Part shown: one piece after another, positions 38,700-49,348 of the stretch
Layout: each line of letters opens with the position of its first letter
Numbering within the stretch: position 1 is the first letter of the stretch
Assembly: GCF_002153425.1 (NCBI RefSeq)
Contig: NZ_KZ119600.1
Span: 1,657,103-1,721,102, forward strand
From: Litchfieldia alkalitelluris
Lineage (GTDB): Bacteria > Bacillota > Bacilli > Bacillales > Salisediminibacteriaceae
Length of the DNA: 64,000 nt
Direction: 5' to 3'
Position numbers and translations under genes: made by a program
Notes under the pieces: generated by a model
Database searches by the model: none
Told to the model about the DNA's origin: nothing
The model's input: the letters and a program-made list of their open reading frames with translations, nothing else

Positions 38700-41018
38700 A
38701 TGGATGAAGGAGTACGTCCTGAAAGTGAAAAGGATTTTATTAAAGGTGAATTAGCCCATCTTATTTTTCATAATGAAGATACTCTTTATACGGTTGCAAA
38801 AATTAAGCTAACAGAATCCTCCACTCCGATTGATGATAAAGAAACAACAATTGTAGGGATGATTCCGAAACCTGAATATGATGTAACCTATTTATTTCAT
38901 GGTTATTTTACTGAGCACCCTCGATTTGGAAAACAGTATAAAGTAGAGCAGTTTCGCAAAGTCATACCTGAAACAGAGCAGGGGATAATTCTATATTTAT
39001 CTAGTGATCGATTTCCTGGCATTGGTAGGAAAACGGCTGAGAAAATAGTAGATTCGTTAGGAAAAGACGCCATTTCAATGATTATTCAAGATCGGTCAGC
39101 ACTAGATACCATTCCAGGTATAAAGCAGAGTAAAGCCGAGGAAATATATCAAAAGCTACTAGATGACCAAGGCATTGAGCAAGTGTTAATGCGTTTATAT
39201 GAATATGGATTTGGATTACAGTTGGCCATGAAGGTTTTTCAGACCTATAAAATGGACGCCTTGAGGGTGATTGAAGAAAATCCATATCAGATGACAGAGG
39301 ATGTCGTGGGGATTGGTTTTCAAAAGGCAGACATGATCGGTCGAAAACAAGGATTAACTGGAAATCACCCAGATAGGATAAAAGCTGCGATTATTTATAC
39401 ATTATCTGAGAACTCCCTTAATGAAGGACATGTTTTTGTTTTTACCGAAACAATTGTGACCGATGCGAAGGAACTACTTGAGGCTGGTGGGGGAGAAGAA
39501 ATCTCTGCCTTGGACATTGCTGATCAAGTGATTGCCCTAGGTGATGAAAAGAAGGTAGTCATTGAAGAGAATAGAATGTACCTCCCTTCTTTATGTTTTG
39601 CAGAACAAGGAATTGCAACGAATATTAGACGTTTGATAGAAAATGGAAGAGAACCTGATCACTTTCCAGAATCTGAGTTTTATAAGGCCCTAGGAAACGT
39701 GGAAGAAAAGTTAGGTATTAGTTATGCGAAATCTCAGCAGGAAGCAATCCAGGAAGCTATTAAGTCACCAATTATGATATTAACAGGTGGACCAGGTACT
39801 GGGAAAACGACCGTTATTAAAGGTTTAATTGAAGTTTTCGGAGAACTAAATGGGATCTCAGTTAACCCTGATGATTATAGCAAGAAGGATAAGTTTCCTG
39901 TGTTGATGGCTGCTCCTACAGGTAGAGCTGCAAAAAGAATGAGCGAATCTACAGGTCTTCCTGCGTCAACCATACATCGATTATTAGGCTTAAACGGGAC
40001 AGAAGATACAACGGATGAGGACTACCATGCTGAGCAGCTAGATGGGGAATTAATTATTCTTGATGAAATGTCCATGGTAGATACATGGCTAGCTAATCAG
40101 TTGTTCAAATCAATCCCAAATACGATGCAAGTAGTGTTAGTGGGAGATGAAGATCAGTTACCATCTGTAGGACCAGGTCAAGTACTCGCTGATTTATTAG
40201 CTTCAGGCAAAGTACCATCAGTTAAGCTGACTGATATTTACCGACAGTCTGAGGGCTCTAAAATTATTGAATTTTCCCATCAAATTAAAGGTGGCGAGCT
40301 ACCTGAAAAAATAGATAAAGAGAGTAAAGATTTGCGGTTTTTTCCTTGTGTTCAAACGGACGTGCCAGAAGCTGTAAAGCAGATTTGTGAGAGCGCAATG
40401 AAGCGTGGTTTTACGGCTAAGGAAATACAAGTCTTAGCTCCTATGTATCGAGGGGTTGCTGGAGTAGAAAACTTAAATGATATGCTTCAAAAATTATTTA
40501 ATCCTCCATCAGATCAACGACGAGAAGTTCCTTTTGGAAATGTTGTTTATCGTGTAGGTGATGTGGTCTTACAGTTAGTAAATAATCCTGAGGAAAATGT
40601 TTTTAATGGAGATAGGGGCGAGATTGTAGCTATCTTCTTAGCAAAAGAAAATACAGATAAAGAGCTAAAGATTGTGATTTCCTTTGATGGTATCGAAGTA
40701 ACGTATACGAAGCCTGATTTAGCTCAAATTACCCATGCTTATTGTTGTTCTATTCACAAATCCCAGGGGAGTGAATTCCCAATCGTAATTATGCCTGTAG
40801 TAAAAGGGTATTATAGAATGTTACGAAAAAAATTGATATATACAGGAATTACTCGGGCAAAGGAATACCTTCTACTATGTGGTGAATGGTCAGCTCTTGA
40901 AATGGCAGTAACAAATAATAATGACTTAATGAGACATACGACACTTAGAGAAAAATTAGATTATATAATGATGGAAAAAGAATACTTGTATGAAAATGAT
41001 GGTGTTTCCCAAGACTAA
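38700..41018 (+). CDS. recD2: RecD2-type 5'-3' DNA helicase
   Basis: Superfamily 1B helicase that works without RecBC. The 772 residues have an N-terminal OB-like region, helix-hairpin-helix motifs (FPGIGRKTAEKIV, IPGIKQSKAEEI), Walker A TGGPGTGKTT (near 359-368), motif II IILDEMSMVD, and C-terminal motifs including THAYCCSIHKSQGSEFP and YTGITRAK. The N-terminal extension is the RecD2 hallmark. ATG 38700 follows GGAGG closely. Confidence 0.95.
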   Translation: MDEGVRPESEKDFIKGELAHLIFHNEDTLYTVAKIKLTESSTPIDDKETTIVGMIPKPEYDVTYLFHGYFTEHPRFGKQYKVEQFRKVIPETEQGIILYLSSDRFPGIGRKTAEKIVDSLGKDAISMIIQDRSALDTIPGIKQSKAEEIYQKLLDDQGIEQVLMRLYEYGFGLQLAMKVFQTYKMDALRVIEENPYQMTEDVVGIGFQKADMIGRKQGLTGNHPDRIKAAIIYTLSENSLNEGHVFVFTETIVTDAKELLEAGGGEEISALDIADQVIALGDEKKVVIEENRMYLPSLCFAEQGIATNIRRLIENGREPDHFPESEFYKALGNVEEKLGISYAKSQQEAIQEAIKSPIMILTGGPGTGKTTVIKGLIEVFGELNGISVNPDDYSKKDKFPVLMAAPTGRAAKRMSESTGLPASTIHRLLGLNGTEDTTDEDYHAEQLDGELIILDEMSMVDTWLANQLFKSIPNTMQVVLVGDEDQLPSVGPGQVLADLLASGKVPSVKLTDIYRQSEGSKIIEFSHQIKGGELPEKIDKESKDLRFFPCVQTDVPEAVKQICESAMKRGFTAKEIQVLAPMYRGVAGVENLNDMLQKLFNPPSDQRREVPFGNVVYRVGDVVLQLVNNPEENVFNGDRGEIVAIFLAKENTDKELKIVISFDGIEVTYTKPDLAQITHAYCCSIHKSQGSEFPIVIMPVVKGYYRMLRKKLIYTGITRAKEYLLLCGEWSALEMAVTNNNDLMRHTTLREKLDYIMMEKEYLYENDGVSQD

Positions 41019-41043
41019 TGACCAAATGAAGGAGTGATTCCTT

Positions 41044-41511
41044 TTGCGGTCATTAAAAAAAGTTAAGGGAACGCCTGTTTTTTTTGAGAAGAAAAACAAA
41101 TATATAGGCAAAATTACGGATCTAATTTTAACGGAAAGGGAAGCGGCAGTTCAAGGCTACTGGGTCCATGATCATCGTTGGTGGTCAAAAAAGCACTTTC
41201 TTCCCCTTGATAAGATAGCTGATGAAGATGGAAATGGTGTATATGTGAAGGAAGGAACAACTTTAAAAACAGTATATAAATTTAATAAAAGGTTTGTAGA
41301 TGGAAGTGGACATTCTTTCGGTAAGACGTTAAGAGAAAAGGACGGCTCTATCATTGGAATCATAGAGGACGTATATTTTCTACCAGATTCGGGAAAAATT
41401 GTAGGGTATGAAATATCGGAAGGATTATTCTCTGATTTAAAACATGGTATAAAGGTCTTTAAACCACAATCACCATTAATAGAGACAGAGGAATCCTTCG
41501 TCGTAAAATAA
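41044..41511 (+). CDS. yrrD: PRC-barrel protein YrrD
   Basis: A 155-residue soluble protein with two PRC-barrel units, one at about 10-80 (GTPVFFEKKNKYIGKITDLI) and one at about 90-150 (FGKTLREKDGSIIGIIEDVY). The TTG start at 41044 follows AAGGAGTGA. It lies 25 bases after recD2. PRC barrels often bind partner proteins or RNA-processing factors; the function here is unknown. Confidence 0.82.
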   Translation: MRSLKKVKGTPVFFEKKNKYIGKITDLILTEREAAVQGYWVHDHRWWSKKHFLPLDKIADEDGNGVYVKEGTTLKTVYKFNKRFVDGSGHSFGKTLREKDGSIIGIIEDVYFLPDSGKIVGYEISEGLFSDLKHGIKVFKPQSPLIETEESFVVK

Positions 41512-41532
41512 ACGAGTCTGGAGGATTTTAAA

Positions 41533-41727
41533 ATGATGCGCTGTCCAAATTGTAAAGGGAAAGATATAGGGAAAATTGGGACAAACCAATATTATTGCTG
41601 GAATTGCTTTATTGAATTATCAATTGTAAACGGTCGATTTTGTTTACATCAAGTGGAGATGGACGGTTCCTTAAGCTCCCTAGATGACCTCTTCGAAGAA
41701 AATGAAAGACAAGTTAATGTAGAGTAG
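41533..41727 (+). CDS. Small zinc-ribbon protein
   Basis: A 64-residue protein whose N-terminus holds two CxxC pairs, CPNC and CWNC (residues 4-7 and 22-25), a rubredoxin-like zinc knuckle, followed by an acidic tail. Two adjacent ATGs (41533, 41536) are both close to GGAGGA. It resembles the small YrzQ/YrzR-type proteins near yrrI; I cannot say which. Terminated at 41750-41784. Confidence 0.75.
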   Translation: MMRCPNCKGKDIGKIGTNQYYCWNCFIELSIVNGRFCLHQVEMDGSLSSLDDLFEENERQVNVE

Positions 41728-41749
41728 TTTGATCTAATTCCAAATTGCC

Positions 41750-41784
41750 AGAGGGACTTCAAATGGAAGGGCCCTCTTTTTTTC
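41750..41784 (+). terminator. Intrinsic terminator before yrrI
   Basis: AGAGGGACTTC / GGAAGGGCCCTCT with an internal mismatch, followed by a run of T. Confidence 0.82.
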
Positions 41785-41809
41785 CAATCTAAATTAGGGA
41801 GGGACTATT

Positions 41810-42886
41810 ATGCAGCAACGCTTAACGCCCTGGATCATTAGATTATCTCTTATTCTTCTATGTGGTCTTGTGTTGTACATGTTCTTTCTTATCCTATCCT
41901 ATATGAGACCATTTTTTGAAATTGTTTTAAGGATAATTGTCCCTTTCTTTGTTGCAGGTCTAATCGCATATGTTTTACATCCCATTGTAGAAAAGCTTTC
42001 AAAAAAAAATATCCCTAGGCCTATCTCGATATTAATCATTTACACTTTGTTTTTAGTCTTTTTTATATGGATTTTGTTTAAAGGAACGCCATACATAATG
42101 GAAGAAGGTCAGGAGTTCATTGAACACATGCCTCAGATGGCAGAAACTTATGCTAGTTTTGTTAACACAATTCATGAACAAGCGGAAGTGCTACCATCTA
42201 CATTTCAAGATCGAGCGGAGCAATGGCTACAAGCAGGCGAAGCATATATAGCAGAATCCTTAACAAAGGTTGGTGGGTTTCTGAGGCAGTTAATGGATTG
42301 GATGTTAATCTTAATAGTTATTCCGTTTTTGGTGTTTTACTTGTTAAAAGATATGATGCTTGTGAGAAAAGTTTGTTGGTACCTAACCCCTAAAGCTTTT
42401 AGGGAAGAGGGGGAAAGGCTAGTTAAGGAAATAGATGAATCGTTAGGTGCTTATATTAGGGGGCAATTACTTGTTTGTATAGCAGTAGGTATATTAGCGT
42501 ACATCGGCTTTATTATTATTGACATGCCTTACGCTTTGCTTTTAGCTGTGTTTATTGGTCTAACTAATGTTATCCCTTATTTTGGTCCTATTATTGGAAT
42601 GGTACCTGTTGTTTTTATTGCCTTAACGGAGTCTTTTCAACTAGTGATATTTGCAGTGATAGTCACATTCATCGTACAGATTGTTGAAGGAAATATTTTA
42701 GCTCCAATTATTGTAGGTAAAAGCCTACATATGCACCCTGTACTCATCATTTTCGCCTTAGTGGTGGGGGGAGAGGTGGCAGGGGTAATTGGTTTAATCT
42801 TGTCTGTCCCCATATTAACAGTACTAAGGGTAATCTTAATCCATTTACGTAGAATAATTAGGGAAAGAAAGGGCGTCTATTATTGA
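41810..42886 (+). CDS. yrrI: AI-2E family transporter YrrI
   Basis: A 358-residue membrane protein with about eight helices and the family segment GYIRGQLLVC-like motif (here LGAYIRGQLLVCIAVGIL) and GLTNVIPYFGPIIGMVP. Members include autoinducer-2 exporters and sodium/proton antiporters, so the substrate is open. ATG 41810 follows TTAGGGAGGGAC. Its stop codon overlaps the -35 element of the alaS promoter. Confidence 0.88.
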   Translation: MQQRLTPWIIRLSLILLCGLVLYMFFLILSYMRPFFEIVLRIIVPFFVAGLIAYVLHPIVEKLSKKNIPRPISILIIYTLFLVFFIWILFKGTPYIMEEGQEFIEHMPQMAETYASFVNTIHEQAEVLPSTFQDRAEQWLQAGEAYIAESLTKVGGFLRQLMDWMLILIVIPFLVFYLLKDMMLVRKVCWYLTPKAFREEGERLVKEIDESLGAYIRGQLLVCIAVGILAYIGFIIIDMPYALLLAVFIGLTNVIPYFGPIIGMVPVVFIALTESFQLVIFAVIVTFIVQIVEGNILAPIIVGKSLHMHPVLIIFALVVGGEVAGVIGLILSVPILTVLRVILIHLRRIIRERKGVYY

Positions 42887-42911
42887 CAAACGTATTTCTA
42901 ATTTCTATAAT
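42883..42911 (+). promoter_or_regulatory. SigA promoter P1 of alaS
   Basis: TTGACA (42883-42888), 17-base spacer, TATAAT (42906-42911), overlapping the end of yrrI. Confidence 0.85.
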
Positions 42912-42954
42912 GACATCAGTAGAATTTTCATAATTAACTAATTTGATGACGGAA

Positions 42955-42981
42955 TTGAATCCTTAAAGTCCCATCTATAAT
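42955..42981 (+). promoter_or_regulatory. Possible second alaS promoter P2
   Basis: TTGAAT (42955-42960) and TATAAT (42976-42981) with a 15-base spacer, just before the T-box Stem I. The short spacer makes it less certain than P1. Confidence 0.4.
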
Positions 42982-42984
42982 ATG

Positions 42985-43202
42985 TTTGTGGTTGCAACAT
43001 TCAGAGAGGAATTTCCATGGCTGAGAGAAATTCTAGATGAAGGTTAAGGATTAGCTACTCCTGAGAGCAGGCAAAAACCTGCCGGTACACGACCGTTATT
43101 CGTGCTGAAGGTGGCAACAGTATGTTGTGTATTTTACTGTTGTAACCAGGGTGGTACCGCGTGAGTTTACTCTCGTCCCTGTATTAGGGATGGGAGTTTT
43201 TT
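42985..43202 (+). promoter_or_regulatory. T-box leader controlling alaS
   Basis: The GCT alanine codon at 43054-43056 (GGATTAGCTACTCC) is at the specifier position. T-box AGGGTGGTACCGCG is at 43148-43161. The terminator is ACTCTCGTCCCT (43169-43180) / AGGGATGGGAGT (43186-43197) with a T run. It reads uncharged tRNA-Ala. Confidence 0.93.
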
Positions 43203-43295
43203 GTATTTCATCAAATACTACAGCTACTACTGGGCACAAAGTTATCTATGGGAAAGATTCTGTTATATTGAAAATGAGATTAGGGAGGATACAAG

Positions 43296-45932
43296 ATGAA
43301 AAAACTATCGTCTGCTGAAGTTAGACAAATGTATTTAGATTTTTTTAAAGAGAAGGGGCATGACGTGGAACCTAGTGCTTCACTGGTTCCACATGATGAT
43401 GCATCATTATTATGGATTAATAGTGGAGTAGCAACGTTAAAGAAATATTTTGACGGCCGTGTTATCCCAGAAAATCCTAGAATCACAAATGCTCAAAAAT
43501 CTATTCGTACAAATGATATTGAGAATGTTGGTAAGACTGCGAGACACCATACTTTTTTTGAAATGCTAGGGAACTTTTCCATAGGTGATTATTTCAAAAA
43601 GGAAGCCATTCATTGGGCATGGGAATTCTTAACCAGTGACAAATGGGTCGCGTTTGAGCCTGAGAAGCTATCAGTAACCATTTACCCAGATGATGATGAA
43701 GCCTTTGAAATTTGGCATAAGGAAATTGGGTTACCTGAAGAAAGAATTATTCGTTTGAAAGAGAACTTTTGGGATATAGGAGAAGGCCCTTGTGGTCCCA
43801 ACACTGAAATCTTCTATGACCGGGGGGAAGCTTTCGGTAATGATCCAAATGACCCAGAAATGTACCCTGGTGGAGAGAATGAGCGTTATTTAGAAATTTG
43901 GAATCTTGTTTTTTCTCAATACAATCATAATTCCGATGGTAGTTATACACCACTTCCGAAGAAAAATATTGATACGGGAATGGGACTAGAGCGAATGGTT
44001 TCTGTCATTCAGGATGCACAAACTAATTTTGATACAGATTTATTCGTTCCAATTATCGAGGCAACAGAACAATTTGCAAATGAACGTTATGGTAAAACAG
44101 AAGATACAGATACGGCATTTAAAGTTATTGCTGACCACATTAGAACAGTTACTTTTGCAGTATCAGATGGAGCCCTACCTTCTAATGAAGGACGAGGTTA
44201 TGTATTAAGAAGGCTCTTACGCCGTGCCGTTCGTTATGCAAAACAAATTGGAATAGATCGACCCTTCATGTATAATTTAGTCCCAGTAGTTGGGGGGATT
44301 ATGAAGGAGTTCTATCCTGAAGTACAGGAGAAAGAAGAGTTCATTCAAAAGGTAGTAAAAAATGAAGAAGAAAGATTTCATGAAACATTAAACGAAGGCT
44401 TAAACATCTTGCAAGGTGTAATAGATCAAGCTAAGAAAAATAACATTCAATTAATCAGTGGTGAAGATGTTTTTAAACTTTATGATACGTATGGTTTCCC
44501 AGTTGACTTAACAGAGGAATATGTTCACGAAGCTGGATTAAATATTGATAGAGCTGGTTTTGAAGAGGAAATGAAAAAGCAAAGAGAACGGGCACGTGCT
44601 GCTAGGCAAGATTCGGGATCCATGCAATCACAAGATGAGACTTTAGGTAAAATTACAGAAAAAAGTGAATTTCTTGGCTACGATGTACTTGAAATTCCGT
44701 CTGTTATCAAAGCTATTGTGAAAGATAAGGAACTTGTAAGAACAGCGTCTGTTGGCGATACGGTACAAGTCATTGTTGACCGAACACCTTTCTACGCTGA
44801 AAGTGGTGGGCAAATTGCAGATAAAGGTACCTTTAGAAACGAAGATACTGAACTGCAAGTCCTAGATGTTCAAAAGGCTCCAAATGGCCAAAACCTTCAT
44901 ACGGTTGAAGTGGTAAAAGGATCACTAGATTTGGAAATGACTTTTTCGGCCAAAGTAGATTCGAAAAATAGAAAAGGGGTTATTAAAAACCATACGGCTA
45001 CTCATTTGTTACATCAGGCATTAAAGGATGTATTAGGAGAGCACGTAAACCAAGCTGGATCACTTGTATCAGAGGAGAGACTCCGCTTTGACTTTTCTCA
45101 TTTTGGTCAGGTTACGGAAGAAGAACTTGAAAAAATTGAGAAAATCGTTAATGAAAAAGTATGGGATGGTATTTTAGTAAACACGATGTACAAAAGCTTG
45201 AACGAAGCAAAGGAAATGGGTGCGATGGCACTATTTGGTGAAAAATACGGAGAGACAGTCCGAGTTGTTCAAGTAGGGGAGTATAGTTTAGAATTATGTG
45301 GAGGATGCCACGTTAATAATACTGCTGAAATAGGATTATTTAAGATTTCCTCTGAAGGAGGAATAGGTGCCGGTGTTCGTCGAATAGAAGCTGTTACAGG
45401 CAAAAAGGCGTATGAACTGATGAACGACCAAGTAGATGTTCTAAAAACTGCTGCAGAACGTTTAAAGTCTAAAGTAAAGGACGTTCCACTACGTATTGAA
45501 CAACTTCAGAAGCAATTGAAGCAAACAGAAAGGGAAAACGAATCACTGTCAGCTAAATTAAGTAATTTAGAAGCAGGAAATATCCTAAATGAAGTGGAAG
45601 AGGTTGAAGGAATAAAACTACTTGTGAAACAAGTGAATGTATCTGATATGAACCGTTTACGTCAAATGGCAGATTCTTTAAAAGAAAAGCTTGATTCAGG
45701 TATTCTCGTTCTTGCTTCGGTTAACAATGATAAAGTAAATATTGTGACGAGTGTTTCGCAGGATTTAGTGAAGTCAGGCCATCATGCTGGTAAAATAGTG
45801 AAAGAAGTTGCAACTCGCTGTGGTGGTGGGGGCGGAGGACGCCCTGATATGGCACAGGCCGGCGGAAAAAATCCTGAGCAGCTAGGAGAAGCATTGAAAA
45901 TAGTTCCTGATTTAGTAAAAAGAAATTACTAA
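43296..45932 (+). CDS. alaS: Alanyl-tRNA synthetase
   Basis: The 878-residue enzyme has the class II catalytic core ([15 protein letters not shown]), the editing domain with HTATHLLH and the metal Cys/His in CGGCHVNNT, a coiled-coil linker (about 720-770), and the C-Ala domain ending in the Gly-rich [19 protein letters not shown] 43296 follows AGGGAGGAT. Controlled by the T-box leader upstream. Confidence 0.98.
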   Translation: MKKLSSAEVRQMYLDFFKEKGHDVEPSASLVPHDDASLLWINSGVATLKKYFDGRVIPENPRITNAQKSIRTNDIENVGKTARHHTFFEMLGNFSIGDYFKKEAIHWAWEFLTSDKWVAFEPEKLSVTIYPDDDEAFEIWHKEIGLPEERIIRLKENFWDIGEGPCGPNTEIFYDRGEAFGNDPNDPEMYPGGENERYLEIWNLVFSQYNHNSDGSYTPLPKKNIDTGMGLERMVSVIQDAQTNFDTDLFVPIIEATEQFANERYGKTEDTDTAFKVIADHIRTVTFAVSDGALPSNEGRGYVLRRLLRRAVRYAKQIGIDRPFMYNLVPVVGGIMKEFYPEVQEKEEFIQKVVKNEEERFHETLNEGLNILQGVIDQAKKNNIQLISGEDVFKLYDTYGFPVDLTEEYVHEAGLNIDRAGFEEEMKKQRERARAARQDSGSMQSQDETLGKITEKSEFLGYDVLEIPSVIKAIVKDKELVRTASVGDTVQVIVDRTPFYAESGGQIADKGTFRNEDTELQVLDVQKAPNGQNLHTVEVVKGSLDLEMTFSAKVDSKNRKGVIKNHTATHLLHQALKDVLGEHVNQAGSLVSEERLRFDFSHFGQVTEEELEKIEKIVNEKVWDGILVNTMYKSLNEAKEMGAMALFGEKYGETVRVVQVGEYSLELCGGCHVNNTAEIGLFKISSEGGIGAGVRRIEAVTGKKAYELMNDQVDVLKTAAERLKSKVKDVPLRIEQLQKQLKQTERENESLSAKLSNLEAGNILNEVEEVEGIKLLVKQVNVSDMNRLRQMADSLKEKLDSGILVLASVNNDKVNIVTSVSQDLVKSGHHAGKIVKEVATRCGGGGGGRPDMAQAGGKNPEQLGEALKIVPDLVKRNY

Positions 45933-46128
45933 TTCTTTCTTATTCGTGTACAATAAGGAAAAAGGCATGTCTAATTTATATCTTTGTTATTGTTTATTGT
46001 CGCAGGAGTTTCGCGCTTATAGCAATTAACAACAATCCTTTATCATTTCTTTTTAGAAAGCCGATTAGTATAAGCATTGGTTCCCAGTTCCTGTCATTTT
46101 TTGCAAACATGGAGAGAGGTGTTTTTCT

Positions 46129-46395
46129 ATGAGTTCAATGGATAATACAATGAAGTTTAATTTTAATGACGATTCTTTAGATGAAGATGTAAAAGAAATA
46201 TTACTGACAGTTTACTCTTCTCTAGAAGAAAAGGGCTACAATCCGATAAACCAGATTGTTGGCTACTTATTATCAGGCGACCCTGCCTATATTCCCCGTC
46301 ATAATGATGCCCGTTCACTCATTCGTAGAATTGAAAGGGACGAAATTATTGAGGAATTAGTGAGGTCTTATCTTTCTCAACATGAAAAGGTGTAG
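46129..46395 (+). CDS. ireB: IreB family regulatory protein (UPF0297, YrzL)
   Basis: An 88-residue protein with the UPF0297 sequence ([47 protein letters not shown]). IreB of Enterococcus is phosphorylated by the PASTA kinase IreK and affects cephalosporin resistance. ATG 46129 follows AGAGAGGTG. It lies two bases before ruvX, the conserved ireB-ruvX-yrzB order. Confidence 0.92.
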   Translation: MSSMDNTMKFNFNDDSLDEDVKEILLTVYSSLEEKGYNPINQIVGYLLSGDPAYIPRHNDARSLIRRIERDEIIEELVRSYLSQHEKV

Positions 46396-46397
46396 CA

Positions 46398-46811
46398 ATG
46401 AAAGTTTTAGGATTAGATGTTGGCACGAAAACGATAGGCGTTGCTGTTAGTGATGCATTTGGTTGGACTGCTCAAGGTTTAGAGACAATAAAACGTGGTC
46501 ATAATGAAGAAAAGGATTTTGAACGTCTTCAAGAAATTATTAAAGAGCATGAAATCAGTACTATCGTTGTAGGTTTACCCAAGAATATGAATGGAACAAT
46601 CGGACCAAGTGGTGAATTGTGTCAGGAATTTGCGGAAAAGCTTAATAATATAACTAATATTAAAGTAGATTTATGGGATGAAAGGTTAACGACAGTTGCT
46701 GCTGAAAGAATGTTAGTATCAGCAGATGTGAGCCGTAAAAAGAGAAAAAAAGTGATTGATAAGATGGCTGCTGTTATGATTTTACAAGGATACTTAGATC
46801 GTAAACAATAG
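46398..46811 (+). CDS. ruvX: RuvX/YqgF pre-16S rRNA nuclease
   Basis: A 137-residue RNase H-like protein: first Asp in [25 protein letters not shown] in the middle, and [11 protein letters not shown] with the later acidic residue. It trims the 16S rRNA 5' end; a junction-resolvase role has also been proposed for the family. Start ATG 46398 follows AAAGGTG at the end of ireB. Confidence 0.94.
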   Translation: MKVLGLDVGTKTIGVAVSDAFGWTAQGLETIKRGHNEEKDFERLQEIIKEHEISTIVVGLPKNMNGTIGPSGELCQEFAEKLNNITNIKVDLWDERLTTVAAERMLVSADVSRKKRKKVIDKMAAVMILQGYLDRKQ

Positions 46812-46841
46812 AGCAAACTATTATAGTCAGAAGGAGGTATT

Positions 46842-47153
46842 ATGGTGCAAAAGTATGATATTAAACGCCCTGAAGCAGATGAAGATCGAATTATTATCCC
46901 GGATGAAAATGGTGATGAACATCTCTTTGAAATACTGTTCACCTTTGATGTGGATGAAAAAGGGACATCATATATGGTTTTAGTTCCAGGTGGATCTAAT
47001 GAATCTGACGATGATGAAGTGGAAGTTACAGCATTTAGATATGAGGAACCAGATGGGGAAGATCTATCCCTCTACCCTATAGAAACCGATGAAGAGTGGG
47101 ATATGGTTGAAGAATTACTAACAACTTTTACAGAAGAAGAAGACGAAGAATGA
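46842..47153 (+). CDS. yrzB: DUF1292 protein YrzB
   Basis: A 103-residue very acidic protein with the DUF1292 pattern: IIPDENGDEHLFEILFTFDV, then YMVLVP and EVTAFRYEE. ATG 46842 has AGAAGGAGGT upstream. Third gene of ireB-ruvX-yrzB, closed by a terminator. Function unknown. Confidence 0.92.
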   Translation: MVQKYDIKRPEADEDRIIIPDENGDEHLFEILFTFDVDEKGTSYMVLVPGGSNESDDDEVEVTAFRYEEPDGEDLSLYPIETDEEWDMVEELLTTFTEEEDEE

Positions 47154-47161
47154 TAGCAAGT

Positions 47162-47196
47162 AGGCTGTTGGGTTAATTCCAACAGCCTTTTTATTT
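47162..47196 (+). terminator. Intrinsic terminator after yrzB
   Basis: AGGCTGTTGG (47162-47171) / CCAACAGCCT (47179-47188), then TTTTATTTT. Confidence 0.9.
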
Positions 47197-47443
47197 TCAA
47201 CCTAGTTGTGCAACTAATTTGCATAAGGGGCTATGTCTACATAAATATTTGGTTGAATTTAGAATTTTAGTTTATAGTAAGCTTGCAATAATTAATTGGC
47301 TTTTCCATTAGGAATAGTTGTATTATAATAGTTTTTAGTGACAAAATCTGATGATTGACTTAAAATGTCAAATGGTTCGACAAGAAACATCGAAATTATT
47401 GGTTTATATAGTATAATAGATGGATGGAAGGGGGAACTTTGTT

Positions 47444-48577
47444 TTGTCAATGGAAAAGAATGATAAAAAAGAGAAAAGAGAAACGAAGAAAAAAATAAAT
47501 AGGGAAAAATTAGTAGAAAAGCAAAAAGAAGCGAGTGTAGTTCGACGAATTGTCTTTGTCTGCTTAATGATAATCTTATTAGCTATATCTGGTGGTGCTT
47601 ATGCTGCATATAACTATGTTGTATCAGCCATTGGTCCTGTGGATGAAGAGGATGATACGATTGTAGAGGTTTCGATTCCAATTGGGTCGACGAGTACTAG
47701 TATCGGTAATATACTAGAAGAAAACGGTGTAATCAGTAGTGCAGATATATTCCGTTTATATGTAAGGTTTACAAATGAAAGTGGGTTTCAAGCAGGAGAC
47801 TATGAACTAACTAAAGCCATGCCAATGGATCAAATTATTGATGAGTTAAAACAAGGTGCCGTATATTTAGATTACAATTTAACTTTTACAATCCCTGAAG
47901 GAAGATGGCTTGAAGAAGCAATACAAATTATTGTTGAAGAAACTAATTTAGAAGAGGAAGATTTAGTGGAGACACTAAATGATGAAGAATACCTTCAAGA
48001 ATTAATTGACAGGTATGCCATGTTAGAAGATGTTATTCTAGATGATGAAATACGATGGCCTCTTGAGGGATATTTATTCCCAGCTCGTTATGACTTTGTA
48101 GAAGAAGAGGTAGAGGCTGAGCAAGTAATTCAGACGATGCTAGACCGTACTGCTGCAATCTTAACGGCAAATGGTGCAGGAGAATCGGAATATACCTATC
48201 ATGAAATATTGACTATGGCGTCAATTGTTGAAGGTGAGGCTCGGAATGATGAGGAACGGGAAAAAATCGCAGGTGTCATCTTTAACCGTTTAACGGCTAA
48301 TATGCGACTTGAAATGGATCCAACTGTAGGCTATGCCCATGGGGAGAGATTTTCTAGAACCTTAAATGAGCACTTGGAAATCCGATCTCCGTATAACACT
48401 TATCATGTACATGGAATTCCAATTGGCCCTATTAACAGTCCAGGAGAGGCATCTATAAGAGCTGTACTAAACCCAATGGTTCATGATTATTTATTCTTCT
48501 ATCATGCACCAAGTGGAAATGTATACTTCTCCGAGGATTTCGAAGAGCATAATAGGGCAATACAGCAATATAGATAA
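47444..48577 (+). CDS. mltG: Endolytic murein transglycosylase MltG
   Basis: Membrane-anchored enzyme that cuts nascent glycan strands. The 377 residues have a basic cytoplasmic N-terminus, one transmembrane helix (about 41-62), a LysM-like region, and the YceG core with the catalytic Glu in IVEGEARNDEEREKIAGVIF and the DPTVGYA motif. The TTG at 47444, seven bases after AAGGGGGAA, is chosen; an in-frame ATG at 47420 lies before that site and one at 47450 is rather far. Confidence 0.92.
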   Translation: MSMEKNDKKEKRETKKKINREKLVEKQKEASVVRRIVFVCLMIILLAISGGAYAAYNYVVSAIGPVDEEDDTIVEVSIPIGSTSTSIGNILEENGVISSADIFRLYVRFTNESGFQAGDYELTKAMPMDQIIDELKQGAVYLDYNLTFTIPEGRWLEEAIQIIVEETNLEEEDLVETLNDEEYLQELIDRYAMLEDVILDDEIRWPLEGYLFPARYDFVEEEVEAEQVIQTMLDRTAAILTANGAGESEYTYHEILTMASIVEGEARNDEEREKIAGVIFNRLTANMRLEMDPTVGYAHGERFSRTLNEHLEIRSPYNTYHVHGIPIGPINSPGEASIRAVLNPMVHDYLFFYHAPSGNVYFSEDFEEHNRAIQQYR

Positions 48578-48589
48578 GCTATAAAAGAA

Positions 48590-48624
48590 AGAGAATGTGA
48601 TTATTCGCATTCTCTCTCCTTTTA
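48590..48624 (+). terminator. Hairpin terminator after mltG
   Basis: AGAGAATGTGA (48590-48600) / TCGCATTCTCT (48605-48615), one T-G wobble, then CTCCTTTT. Confidence 0.7.
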
Positions 48625-48699
48625 TGTTAAAATATATCGATCAAAGTTTTAGTGGATCAAATAGATGGTAAAAGGGCTGCCAAAGGAGGCGCTTTTTTT

Positions 48700-49332
48700 A
48701 TGGACATACAAGACTATATAGCATCATTAATACCTATTGGAAACGACCCTTTCATAGAAAGAATAGAGAAGTATGCATCTGACCATAACGTTCCAATAAT
48801 GGAGAAGACTGGTCTACACATGTTATTACAGATATTAGAGTTGCACCAGCCGAGAAACATATTAGAGATAGGCACTGCAATTGGCTATTCAGCTATAAAA
48901 ATGGCTCAAAGTCTACCTGCTAACATCGTAACAATTGAGCGAGATATTGAGCGTTTGAAAATAGCAAAGGAAAATATAACGGAAGCAGGCTTACACGAAC
49001 GTATAAAAGTAATAGAGGGAGATGCACTTGACCTGCAAGATGAAGTATCGGCTTTTGCTCCTTATGATGCAGTTTTTATTGATGCGGCAAAAGGACAATA
49101 TGAGAAATTCTTTCAACTGTATGAGCCGATGATTTCTACAGGAGGCTTAGTTATCTCTGATAATATACTTTTTAAAGGGATGGTAGCAGGTGAGGTTCCA
49201 TCACATAAACGTATTGAGGGTATGGTGCAGAAACTGAGAAGCTATAATGAAAAATTAATGAGTGATCCTCGGTTTTCATCTATGATTTATCCGATAGGTG
49301 ACGGTGTATTAGTTAGTATAAAAAAAGGTTAA
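48700..49332 (+). CDS. trmR: tRNA 5-hydroxyuridine methyltransferase TrmR
   Basis: SAM-dependent O-methyltransferase of 210 residues with ILEIGTAIGYSAIKMA (SAM site, about 53-68), the acidic ERDIER, and the metal-binding Asp in FIDAAKGQYEKFF. YrrM of B. subtilis converts ho5U34 of tRNA to mo5U34. The ATG at 48700 follows AAAGGAGG. The two U32 genes that make its ho5U substrate follow at once, so the whole modification pathway is in one operon. Confidence 0.92.
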   Translation: MDIQDYIASLIPIGNDPFIERIEKYASDHNVPIMEKTGLHMLLQILELHQPRNILEIGTAIGYSAIKMAQSLPANIVTIERDIERLKIAKENITEAGLHERIKVIEGDALDLQDEVSAFAPYDAVFIDAAKGQYEKFFQLYEPMISTGGLVISDNILFKGMVAGEVPSHKRIEGMVQKLRSYNEKLMSDPRFSSMIYPIGDGVLVSIKKG

Positions 49333-49348
49333 AAAGAAGGTGAAGTTA